This document shows, piece after piece, positions 1-6,731 of a stretch of DNA of 29,429 nt. Within the stretch, counting starts at the first letter, position 1, and the number at the start of each line of letters is the position of its first letter. The translations under genes were made by a program, and so were the position numbers. The stretch comes from CAWVWD01 sp965662365 (GTDB lineage Bacteria > Bacteroidota > Bacteroidia > Chitinophagales > Saprospiraceae): assembly GCA_965662365.1 (NCBI GenBank), contig CBFIHR010000054.1, forward strand, positions 1-29,429, given 5' to 3'. A model generated the notes under the pieces. That model was given only the letters and a program-made list of their open reading frames with translations. It was not told the origin of the DNA and did no database searches.

Positions 1-624
1 CATCAAATGATCATCAACAATATTCGCCAAGTGATAAGTCGGCATGCCATCCGCTTTCAACATCACTTTATCGTCCAACTCATCAGAGTGAAACGACACT
101 CGACCACGCACCAAATCATCAAAAACAATCAATTCATCACGAGGAATTTTGATACGCACAACATAAGGCACACCAGCATCAATCTGCTGTTTCACCTCTT
201 CGTCCGACATCGTCAAAGACGTTTTCATATCTTCTCGGACTTCAAAATTATATTTGAAAGTTGGGTTTGCTTCCCGAGCCGCCTCCAACTCTTCAGGCGT
301 ATCAAACGCATAATAAGCGTGACCATTATCGATCAATTGTTGAGTATATTTCAAATATAAATCCTTGCGTTCCGACTGACGATAAGGCCCGAAATCACCG
401 CCATTCACTACACTTTCGTCAATCTCTAAACCCAGCCAGTTTAAAGCATCTAAAATATATTGTTCCGCACCTTCGACATAACGTACTTGATCGGTATCCT
501 CAATTCTTAAAATAAATGTTCCGCCATGTTTGCGGGCAAACAAATAATTATACAACGCTGTACGAACGCCACCTATATGTAACGGTCCTGTCGGACTTGG
601 AGCAAAACGAACTCTTACACTCAT
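1..624 (-). CDS. gltX: Glutamyl-tRNA synthetase, N-terminal 208 residues (cut by window edge)
   Basis: Charges tRNA-Glu with glutamate in the cytosol for translation. Reading the minus strand from the ATG at 622-624 gives an open frame to the window edge, beginning MSVRVRFAPSPTGPLHIGG. This is the class I aminoacyl-tRNA synthetase start, with the HIGH-type motif as HIGG at residues 16-19 and RIEDTD at about residues 40-45, which is diagnostic of Glu/GlnRS. The KMSKS part and the anticodon-binding domain lie outside the window. The gene stands alone, with a predicted promoter about 100 bp upstream of the ATG and a structured leader between. GluRS is preferred over GlnRS because the early sequence lacks the GlnRS-type N-terminus and because gatB occurs in the same window; a discriminating or non-discriminating enzyme cannot be told apart here. 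Confidence 0.96.
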   Translation of the reverse strand, partial: MSVRVRFAPSPTGPLHIGGVRTALYNYLFARKHGGTFILRIEDTDQVRYVEGAEQYILDALNWLGLEIDESVVNGGDFGPYRQSERKDLYLKYTQQLIDNGHAYYAFDTPEELEAAREANPTFKYNFEVREDMKTSLTMSDEEVKQQIDAGVPYVVRIKIPRDELIVFDDLVRGRVSFHSDELDDKVMLKADGMPTYHLANIVDDHLM

Positions 625-640
625 TATTTTTTATTGTTTA

Positions 641-713
641 GATGTGAGATGTGAGATTCGAGACGTGAGATGGTTTTAAAAGTCTAAAATCACCTATCTA
701 AAATCTCATATCT
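641..713. repeat. 7-bp tandem array and hairpin in the gltX leader
   Basis: Positions 641-675 read as degenerate heptamers: GATGTGA, GATGTGA, GATTCGA, GACGTGA, then GATGG. Positions 647-658 pair with 702-713 with 11 of 12 bases matching, so the element can fold into a hairpin. If the -7 box at 726-733 is used, the whole element lies in the untranslated leader of gltX. Its role is unknown. It could be a translational control structure or a neutral repeat of the kind seen elsewhere in the window. Confidence 0.6.
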
Positions 714-725
714 GAAATTAAGCTG

Positions 726-733
726 CAAAGGTA
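726..733 (-). promoter_or_regulatory. Predicted -7 box for gltX
   Basis: The minus strand reads TACCTTTG, matching the Bacteroidota housekeeping -7 consensus TAnnTTTG. It lies about 100 bp upstream of the gltX ATG. No TTG was found at the expected -33 spacing, so only half of the promoter signature is present. Confidence 0.5.
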
Positions 734-830
734 CAATGATTTTATAGTTTGGATAGTTTCTATTTATCAAAAATATGTGAAATTTGTTACTATTAAAATT
801 TTCACAACTTTTGTGGTTTAAAATCAAAAA

Positions 831-1448
831 ATGTATCCAACTAAGATTCCAACCGTTTTTCAACGTCTATTTCCGAAATATACATTCAGCATTCCGACTA
901 CTGAAAAAGTCTTGTATTTGACTTTTGATGATGGCCCGATTCCAGAGGTGACCCCTTGGGTTTTGGAACAACTGGCGGCTTATTCAGCGAAAGCGACTTT
1001 TTTTGTGGTTGGTAAAAATGTAGAACAAAATCCTGCTATTTTTCAACGAATTACTAAAGAAGGGCATTCGATTGGTAATCATACTTTTAATCATTTTAAT
1101 GGTTGGAAAACTAATCGTCAAACCTACCTTGACGATGTCAAAAAGTGTGCAGAAGTTATTGATACACCTTTATTCCGTCCGCCTTACGGCAAATTAAAAC
1201 TAAGTCAAGCGAAGTATTTGCTGAAGCAATACCGCATCATAATTTGGGATATTTTAAGTGGCGATTTTGATACAAAGATTTCATCTGAACAATGTTTAAA
1301 TAACGTATTGCGACAATCAAAACATGGTTCAATTATCGTTTTTCATGATAGCCTGAAAGCAGCAAAGCACCTACAATTTGTGTTGCCAAAAGTCTTAGAT
1401 TTTTATCATCAAAAAGGATTTATATTTCGAGCGATTCCACAGGTCTAA
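831..1448 (+). CDS. NodB-type polysaccharide deacetylase (CE4 family)
   Basis: Predicted metal-dependent deacetylase that removes acetyl groups from N-acetylated sugars, such as peptidoglycan or another glycan. The five CE4 motifs are visible in order: TFDDGP (31-36, catalytic and metal Asp), GNHTFNH (82-88, metal ligands H84 and H88), RPPYG (116-120), the WDILSGDF region (139-146), and VFHDS (170-174, catalytic His172). At 205 residues it is a minimal single-domain member. The N-terminus has no hydrophobic segment, so no signal peptide or membrane anchor is predicted and the site of action is uncertain. The next gene, lpdA, is unrelated and appears to have its own promoter. Substrate cannot be inferred from the sequence. 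Confidence 0.9.
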   Translation: MYPTKIPTVFQRLFPKYTFSIPTTEKVLYLTFDDGPIPEVTPWVLEQLAAYSAKATFFVVGKNVEQNPAIFQRITKEGHSIGNHTFNHFNGWKTNRQTYLDDVKKCAEVIDTPLFRPPYGKLKLSQAKYLLKQYRIIIWDILSGDFDTKISSEQCLNNVLRQSKHGSIIVFHDSLKAAKHLQFVLPKVLDFYHQKGFIFRAIPQV

Positions 1449-1550
1449 CCTACGGTTACTCCTATTTAATCCTTTCGGAGGGTCATTACACCTTTTATGA
1501 AAAAACCTTCGAAAGCTTTAATGTACGTAACCGTAAGTTCTGCTTACGGA
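1449..1550 (+). other. Nested inverted repeats with two competing folds
   Basis: TACGGTTAC at 1451-1459 pairs perfectly with GTAACCGTA at 1528-1536. Inside it, 1472-1483 pairs imperfectly with 1506-1516. The right outer arm also forms a perfect 7-bp hairpin with downstream sequence, 1532-1538 with 1544-1550 and loop TTCTG, followed by ATTTTCC. The two folds share bases and cannot coexist. The element starts just after the deacetylase stop codon and ends before the predicted lpdA promoter. It may be a weak terminator for the deacetylase gene, a structured 3' end, or a decayed palindromic repeat. Confidence 0.45.
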
Positions 1551-1566
1551 TTTTCCAAAAATTCCT

Positions 1567-1574
1567 TACCTTTG
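1567..1574 (+). promoter_or_regulatory. Predicted -7 box for lpdA
   Basis: TACCTTTG matches the Bacteroidota TAnnTTTG box and is followed by the typical C. It would give a leader of about 130 nt before the lpdA ATG at 1713. No convincing -33 TTG is present at the normal spacing. Confidence 0.5.
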
Positions 1575-1712
1575 CAGCGATTTTAAAGATAACTTGAATG
1601 TTTATCTGAAATCAACTATACTTTTATAGATGGTTGTAAAACAAGAAACTTATAATTTATTATAATTTGGTTAGAGATTCTTTAGTTGGTCTCGACCACA
1701 AAAAAAAAGATT

Positions 1713-3107
1713 ATGAACTACGATGTTATCGTTATTGGTAGTGGCCCTGGTGGTTATGTTGCTGCAATTCGTGCTGCTCAATTAGGTATGAAAGTAGGCG
1801 TTGTAGAACGTGAAAACTTAGGTGGAATTTGTTTAAATTGGGGGTGTATTCCGACCAAAGCTTTAATAAAATCCGCACAAGTTTTTGAATATATCAAACA
1901 TGCCAAAGAATATGGTATTGATGTCAAAGAAGCAACGGTTAACTTCGATGGAATGATTAGCCGAAGCCGTGGTGTTGCGAATGGTATGAATAACGGAATC
2001 AAGTTCTTATTCCGCAAAAATAAAATTGAAGTTTTAGAAGGTAATGGTAAGTTGTTGCCAGGAAAACGAGTTCAAGTAACTGACGCAAAAGGTAAGGCAA
2101 CGGTTTATACTGCTAAAAATGTCATCTTAGCAACAGGTGGTCGGGCGAAACCGCTTCCGAATGTGCCGATTGATGGTGAAAAAGTGATTGAATATCGTAA
2201 AGCCATGACTTTGGGTCAAAAACCAGCGTCTATGGTAGTGATTGGTGCGGGTGCGATTGGCGTTGAGTTCGCTTACATTTATAATGCAATTGGTACGAAA
2301 GTTACAATTGTCGAATATTTAGATGGTTTGTTACCTCGTGAGGACAAAGACGTTTCTAAAGAAATCGGTAAAACATTCAAAAAAGCCGGTGTCAAAGTCA
2401 AAACTGGTCACGCTGTTCAATCTGTTGATACAAGCGGAAACGGTTGTAAAGTACTGGTTAAAAATAATAAAACTGGTAAAGAGGAAACTATCGAATGTGA
2501 TGTGGTTTTATCGGCAGTTGGTATTCAGCCAAATACGGAAAACATTGGCTTAGAAGAGGTTGGTGTCAAAACAGACCGTGGCTTTGTTATCGTTGATGAA
2601 TATTACAAAACAAGTGTCGATGGTGTTTATGCTATCGGTGATATTATTCCTACTCAAGCATTGGCACACGTTGCGAGTGCAGAAGGTATCGTTTGTGTAG
2701 AGAAAATTGCTGGGGCTCACACGGAAACTATCGACTACGGAAATATCCCTTCTTGTACCTATTGTGTTCCTGAAGTCGCTTCTGTGGGTATGACAGAAGA
2801 GGATGCGAAGGAAGCAGGTTATGAATTAAAAGTGGGTAAATTCCCGTTCACGGCAAGTGGAAAAGCGAAAGCGGCTGGTGCGGCTGGCGGTTTCGTAAAA
2901 GTCATCTATGATGCAAAATATGGCGAGTTATTAGGTGCACACATGATTGGTGCAAACGTAACGGAAATGATTGCGGAAATGGTGGCAGCTCGCAAATTAG
3001 AAACTACTGGTCACGAAATTTTAAAAGCAATTCACCCTCACCCGACAATGTCTGAGGCTGTGATGGAAGCTACGGCTGCAGCTTATGATGAAGTGATTCA
3101 CTTGTAG
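1713..3107 (+). CDS. lpdA: Dihydrolipoyl dehydrogenase (E3)
   Basis: FAD enzyme that reoxidises dihydrolipoamide with NAD in the pyruvate and 2-oxoglutarate dehydrogenase complexes and the glycine cleavage system. The 464-residue protein has the FAD-binding GSGPGG (9-14), the redox disulfide in CLNWGC (C40, C45), the NAD-binding VVIGAGAIGVE (175-185), the second FAD motif around YAIGD (306-310), and the C-terminal active-site HPHPTMSE with the His443/Glu448 dyad. The length is normal for the family. A frame extension to a TTG at 1686 is possible, but the ATG at 1713 places the Rossmann motif at the usual distance from the N-terminus and is preferred. No E1 or E2 genes are adjacent, so E3 is a stand-alone locus here, as is common when it serves several complexes. 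Confidence 0.97.
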   Translation: MNYDVIVIGSGPGGYVAAIRAAQLGMKVGVVERENLGGICLNWGCIPTKALIKSAQVFEYIKHAKEYGIDVKEATVNFDGMISRSRGVANGMNNGIKFLFRKNKIEVLEGNGKLLPGKRVQVTDAKGKATVYTAKNVILATGGRAKPLPNVPIDGEKVIEYRKAMTLGQKPASMVVIGAGAIGVEFAYIYNAIGTKVTIVEYLDGLLPREDKDVSKEIGKTFKKAGVKVKTGHAVQSVDTSGNGCKVLVKNNKTGKEETIECDVVLSAVGIQPNTENIGLEEVGVKTDRGFVIVDEYYKTSVDGVYAIGDIIPTQALAHVASAEGIVCVEKIAGAHTETIDYGNIPSCTYCVPEVASVGMTEEDAKEAGYELKVGKFPFTASGKAKAAGAAGGFVKVIYDAKYGELLGAHMIGANVTEMIAEMVAARKLETTGHEILKAIHPHPTMSEAVMEATAAAYDEVIHL

Positions 3108-3108
3108 T

Positions 3109-3136
3109 CAGTAAGCAGTTTTCAGTCGGCAGTTTG
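3109..3136. repeat. 7-bp tandem array after lpdA
   Basis: Four contiguous heptamers, all starting CAGT: CAGTAAG, CAGTTTT, CAGTCGG, CAGTTTG. The array begins one base after the lpdA stop codon and precedes the terminator. A related array in the opposite orientation lies next to the photolyase gene at 14647-14681. Confidence 0.6.
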
Positions 3137-3175
3137 TCCCGAAAACTCGGTGATTCACTGACTTTTAAATATATT

Positions 3176-3216
3176 AAAGCCGATTTTCAACAAATTGAAA
3201 ATCGGCTTTTTGATTT
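3176..3216 (+). terminator. Rho-independent terminator of lpdA
   Basis: A perfect 15-bp stem (3176-3190 with 3195-3209) with loop CAAA, continuing directly into a T-rich run. The sequence is nearly symmetric, so it may also act on the minus-strand cytochrome gene that ends at 3253. Confidence 0.9.
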
Positions 3217-3252
3217 TTTAAGGTAAAAATTAACCTACATCAATCCTGCAAT

Positions 3253-4272
3253 TTACAAACTATTAATAAAATCAATAATCAAATCCACACCTTCATCATC
3301 TAAAATTGTTGTACCGATAAAAGGCATTTCGCCACTGGTCAGAAACTCATTAATGTCATCGGCTTGTTGTTCAATTCCTGTTTGATTTAAAGGCACTTCA
3401 TACCTCAAATCCAAGTCTCGTTTTGCCGGTGCTTCCCAAGCGGTTGGATTATGACAATGCGAACAATTAATATCAAAATAAGCTCTTGCTCTTTGCTCTA
3501 AACCGATATTTAAATCATTGTAATCTATCATTTGTGGAGATGCTGCAACATCAAATTGATTCAAAATAGCAACTGTTTGTAAGTGTGTTAATTGATTGAT
3601 ATTTGTACCATTTCGACTTACTTCACGATTTAGATTTTTCAAGGTCGTTCCAATCGGAATAACTTCATCATTCGATTGATGACAAGCAATGCAATCATTT
3701 TCATTCGGAATTAAATATAATGTTGAGCGATTTTCGCCACTTTCCGTTATCCAATTTACCGGTGTATTGGCACCATCGAATGACACAATAGCTTCCGTTT
3801 GGTCCTCATTCCAAATATAAGTTGCGACATTCCAAAGGTCATCTTTTTTAATCAGTAATCGGGTTTCAATCACTCTTTTTCCTAAAGATGTATCTCGGTC
3901 ATCATTGTAATAATAAAAGGTTTTCGCCAAAATTGTTTCATTAGGAAACTCCAAAATATTTCCAATCTTCGTTATTTCCGTACCTTGAGGCACTTTCACT
4001 AATCGCTGCTTTTTCGCATAATCCGTAAATAATACCGAATTTAACTCCAATAAATGAAAGTCTGCCGATGGAATTAAATCCTGAGGATTACCTTCAAAAA
4101 TATTGTAAGCTGACAAATTTTGTTCAAAAGTTACCGTAGATAAAACGTTAAAATTTGGAATTTCAACATTAATTCTATTGTTATAATTGACACATGATTC
4201 TAAAAAGAAGAATGATAATGACAATAATAAAAACGTGTAGATAATTTTACTTTTTTTAATATCCAAACTCAT
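3253..4272 (-). CDS. Diheme c-type cytochrome lipoprotein (SO2930/TIGR03806-like)
   Basis: Predicted periplasmic or surface electron-transfer lipoprotein of 339 residues. A type II signal peptide with lipobox LESC (Cys27) leads the protein. Two covalent heme sites are visible, CIACH (194-198) and CSHCH (270-274), and the C-terminal GEMPFIG (314-320) offers Met316 as a likely distal heme ligand. The N-terminal two-thirds before the first heme, and the overall layout, resemble the SO2930-like family. I recognise that family by pattern and not by search. It follows the sigma/anti-sigma-like pair on the same strand with a gap of about 98 bp, so it could be a third operon member or a regulated target, but it could equally have its own promoter. 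Electron donor and acceptor are unknown. Confidence 0.82.
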   Translation of the reverse strand: MSLDIKKSKIIYTFLLLSLSFFFLESCVNYNNRINVEIPNFNVLSTVTFEQNLSAYNIFEGNPQDLIPSADFHLLELNSVLFTDYAKKQRLVKVPQGTEITKIGNILEFPNETILAKTFYYYNDDRDTSLGKRVIETRLLIKKDDLWNVATYIWNEDQTEAIVSFDGANTPVNWITESGENRSTLYLIPNENDCIACHQSNDEVIPIGTTLKNLNREVSRNGTNINQLTHLQTVAILNQFDVAASPQMIDYNDLNIGLEQRARAYFDINCSHCHNPTAWEAPAKRDLDLRYEVPLNQTGIEQQADDINEFLTSGEMPFIGTTILDDEGVDLIIDFINSL

Positions 4273-4370
4273 TATTTTTATAATATTTGTATTGAAGTTT
4301 AACTCTACGGGAGTTTGAAACTTTCATAAAGTTTTTTCCAACAATTATTTAATCAATTGATTATCAATAC

Positions 4371-5966
4371 TTAAAATTGATATTGCAATCCTATTGCCAT
4401 CGAATTATCCGAACGATTCCATTTCTCAATAGTCGTATTTTTTAAAAAATGGTAATTAAAAGTTGCCGAAGTTTTTATTGACCAATGATTCAAAATTTGA
4501 TATTTCAAACCCAAAGTAGCATAAGTGCTGAAATAGTTTAAATCCTTAATTTCTGATAAAATATCCGTGTCCGAAGCCAACAAACGAAACTCATTCGCTC
4601 TATTTTCTAACTCCATTTCATAGCGAGTTTTTCCTAATTTCATATAATTCCATTGTGTACCGATTCCGAGCAAAATATTCAAACGATTTTTGCTAAATCC
4701 ATAACTTACACCAAACGGAATTTGAATTGTTTGCTGATTTTGTTCTCCCAGAGAAAACCATTTAAAGGCTTCATTATCCATCAATCTATCATTTTCATCA
4801 AAAAGCAATTGAATAGAATTATTAGTTTTCGAAAAAGGTGTTTCTTGCACAATATTCAAGTTTTTGACAATTGTACCATCAGGTAAAACGACTTCATTAT
4901 CGGTATTATAAACCGAAAAAACGTCCTGTTTAAATTTCAAATCTGTATTTGAAAACCGAACGCCAGTTTGTAAAAACCAATTTTTATGCAAAGACACATC
5001 TAAAGTCAAACCATGTAAATGTATTACGTTGTCTTCCGCCCTACCTCTATCCGCAATCGTTTCCAGCTCCACAATGTTCACATCTGTTGATATTTCCGTT
5101 AATTGAATACGATATTCATATCCCAATTCCACATCCGTTAAATTAACATTTGGCAACTTGATAATCGGCTTATCTTTTTTTGAATCATCATTTAAAACCA
5201 ATGGATTGAGTTCAAAAAAAGTCGGATTTTGAGGAACTACCGAAAATTTTGAAGCAGGTAACAATTCTAATTTTTTAAAACCGATTATTTCCTGTTCCAT
5301 CAAGGTTGGATTTTCCGTATTTTTGTCGTAGTTCATTATTCTATTTTTGACTTTCACTTGTTCCGAAAAATCGGTTGCCAATAATAGATTCTTCGTCTTA
5401 TCCGTCTTTGATTCCTTTAATTGAGTTTCATTTCCATTATTTGTAATAGAAACCTCACTTTCCGATTGTTTCGAAATATTCCTACCCTCTTTTTTATTAA
5501 ATATAGTATTAGAAAATTCAGCCTTTTTTAAATTATCAACAACCATTGAGAAATTAGAACCAAGTTGTTTTTGCTGTTTCGTAACCGTATTTAAAATTTG
5601 ATTTTGTTGTAGTAATTGAACATTTTCCGCTTTGATATTTTCAATTGTCTGTTGTTCAACCTGTTGTTTTTCAACTATTTGAACACGTTGTTCCACTCGT
5701 TCAATCTGTTCTTGTTGCGTTGTAATTGTCTTTTCTAAAACCGTAATTTCCTTTTTCAAAATCCACACATACACCACAGAAGTTACCAAAATTGCACTCA
5801 AGGCCATCAAGGCAATATTCGGAAAAGCCCAAAAAGAAGTTTTGTTAAAAAAAGGAACTTGCGAAGCAATCGTTTTCCAATCCTCAACATCAGGTCTTTC
5901 CCAATCCTCGAACGGTTTATCAAATTGATTAAACTGTTTTTTGAAAAAATTGTCCATATTGTCCAT
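4371..5966 (-). CDS. Anti-sigma-like membrane protein with coiled coil and barrel-like C-terminus
   Basis: A 531-residue protein encoded 17 bp downstream of an ECF sigma gene. Residues 1-47 are a short charged cytosolic segment containing DWERPDVEDW. Residues 48-70 form one hydrophobic membrane helix. Residues 72-135 are a Gln/Glu-rich coiled coil. A low-complexity linker follows. Residues from about 278 to 531 show alternating aromatic/hydrophobic strands ending GLQYQF, with a terminal Phe as in outer-membrane barrels. By position and N-terminal layout it probably binds and restrains the sigma factor; this is inference, because no named anti-sigma domain (FecR, ZAS) is evident. The combined layout would let one polypeptide link the two membranes. 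Alternatively, the C-terminal part could be a soluble beta domain in the periplasm. An alternative start codon lies at residue 4. Confidence 0.65.
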   Translation of the reverse strand: MDNMDNFFKKQFNQFDKPFEDWERPDVEDWKTIASQVPFFNKTSFWAFPNIALMALSAILVTSVVYVWILKKEITVLEKTITTQQEQIERVEQRVQIVEKQQVEQQTIENIKAENVQLLQQNQILNTVTKQQKQLGSNFSMVVDNLKKAEFSNTIFNKKEGRNISKQSESEVSITNNGNETQLKESKTDKTKNLLLATDFSEQVKVKNRIMNYDKNTENPTLMEQEIIGFKKLELLPASKFSVVPQNPTFFELNPLVLNDDSKKDKPIIKLPNVNLTDVELGYEYRIQLTEISTDVNIVELETIADRGRAEDNVIHLHGLTLDVSLHKNWFLQTGVRFSNTDLKFKQDVFSVYNTDNEVVLPDGTIVKNLNIVQETPFSKTNNSIQLLFDENDRLMDNEAFKWFSLGEQNQQTIQIPFGVSYGFSKNRLNILLGIGTQWNYMKLGKTRYEMELENRANEFRLLASDTDILSEIKDLNYFSTYATLGLKYQILNHWSIKTSATFNYHFLKNTTIEKWNRSDNSMAIGLQYQF

Positions 5967-5983
5967 ATTACTTTGTTTTTGAC

Positions 5984-6520
5984 TTACTTTAATAACAAAA
6001 TTTCCAACTGCTGTCTCAATGCTTTTTTTCCTTTTGATAATCTTGACTTAGAAGTTGCCACAGGAATTTCCAGTTTTTCGGCAATTTCCTTGTGCGAATA
6101 ACCTTCAATAACATACATATTAAAGACCAGTCGATACGACAACGGCAACTGCTGCACCAAACCAATCAGCTCTTTCAAAGCGATTTTATCCAAAGCCGTT
6201 TCCGTAGTATCAGTTGTATCATTTGCCGATTCCAACTCCTCAAAAGATTGTTGCCAATTTTGTTCTTTCAAATACCGCAATGCCGCATTGACGACAATTC
6301 TGTTCGACCAACTTTGAAACGTGCCACGATTCGGATTGAATTGTTTTAAATTCTTAAAAATATCAATCACGCCTTCTTGAAAAATATCTCGTGCTTCCGA
6401 CCTATTTTTACCATATCGCAAACAAATACGAAACCAATGCACTTCATGCAATTGATACAGCTCCTGTCCTGCTTTTTTATCGCCCTTGATTGCTTTTTTA
6501 ATTAATGTCTGGTCGTGCAT
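5984..6520 (-). CDS. ECF RNA polymerase sigma factor
   Basis: Extracytoplasmic-function sigma-70 factor of 178 residues that redirects RNA polymerase to a specific regulon. Region 2 spans about residues 6-85, with the conserved EARDIFQEGVIDIF (42-55) for core binding and -10 recognition. Region 4 spans about 117-172 and contains the helix-turn-helix EGYSHKEIAEKLEIPVATSK (139-158), which contacts the -35 element. Region 3 is absent, as expected for the ECF class. It is first in a two-gene unit with the anti-sigma-like membrane protein. No TAnnTTTG box was found upstream, which would fit transcription by a different sigma factor, possibly itself, but this is not shown. Confidence 0.93.
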   Translation of the reverse strand: MHDQTLIKKAIKGDKKAGQELYQLHEVHWFRICLRYGKNRSEARDIFQEGVIDIFKNLKQFNPNRGTFQSWSNRIVVNAALRYLKEQNWQQSFEELESANDTTDTTETALDKIALKELIGLVQQLPLSYRLVFNMYVIEGYSHKEIAEKLEIPVATSKSRLSKGKKALRQQLEILLLK

Positions 6521-6637
6521 ATTTGTAAACCGTTTCTATTAGTACATAGAAAGAAAGGTATAAAAAGGTTCTCGAAAAAATGAAGTTTTTTATTTTTCAA
6601 CGAATTGCAACGATGAAGTGTCTATTTAAAACCTAGA

Positions 6638-6683
6638 TCATATAAAACAAAAGTGTCACTCCAAATCAATGAAGTGACACTTT
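6638..6683 (-). terminator. Terminator of secDF
   Basis: A perfect 11-bp stem (6650-6660 with 6673-6683) and a 12-nt loop. Read on the minus strand it is followed by TTTTGTTTTAT, so it suits the end of secDF. Confidence 0.8.
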
Positions 6684-6698
6684 ATATAATTAGGCATT

Positions 6699-6726
6699 TT
6701 CCTAATTACCGGTTCCTAATTCCTAA
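6699..6726. repeat. 7-bp tandem array after secDF
   Basis: On the plus strand the units read TTCCTAA, TTACCGG, TTCCTAA, TTCCTAA, a strict 7-bp period. The array begins 5 bp after the secDF stop codon and lies between it and the terminator hairpin. Confidence 0.6.
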
Positions 6727-6731
6727 TTAAA

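Noticed and set aside
261..515. Plus-strand ORFs opposite gltX and similar long shadow frames opposite secDF, the photolyase gene, pckA and gatB
   Set aside because: They are antisense to strongly supported genes and their translations show no domain or signal.
625..720. T-box riboswitch upstream of gltX
   Set aside because: No T-box sequence or specifier loop is present, and such elements are not expected in this phylum.
1686..1712. TTG extension of lpdA adding nine residues
   Set aside because: It adds a Lys-rich tail before a standard Rossmann start; the ATG at 1713 gives the normal E3 N-terminus.
3109..3136. CAGT repeat considered as a CRISPR remnant
   Set aside because: Units are 7 bp and contiguous, with no spacers and no cas genes in the window.
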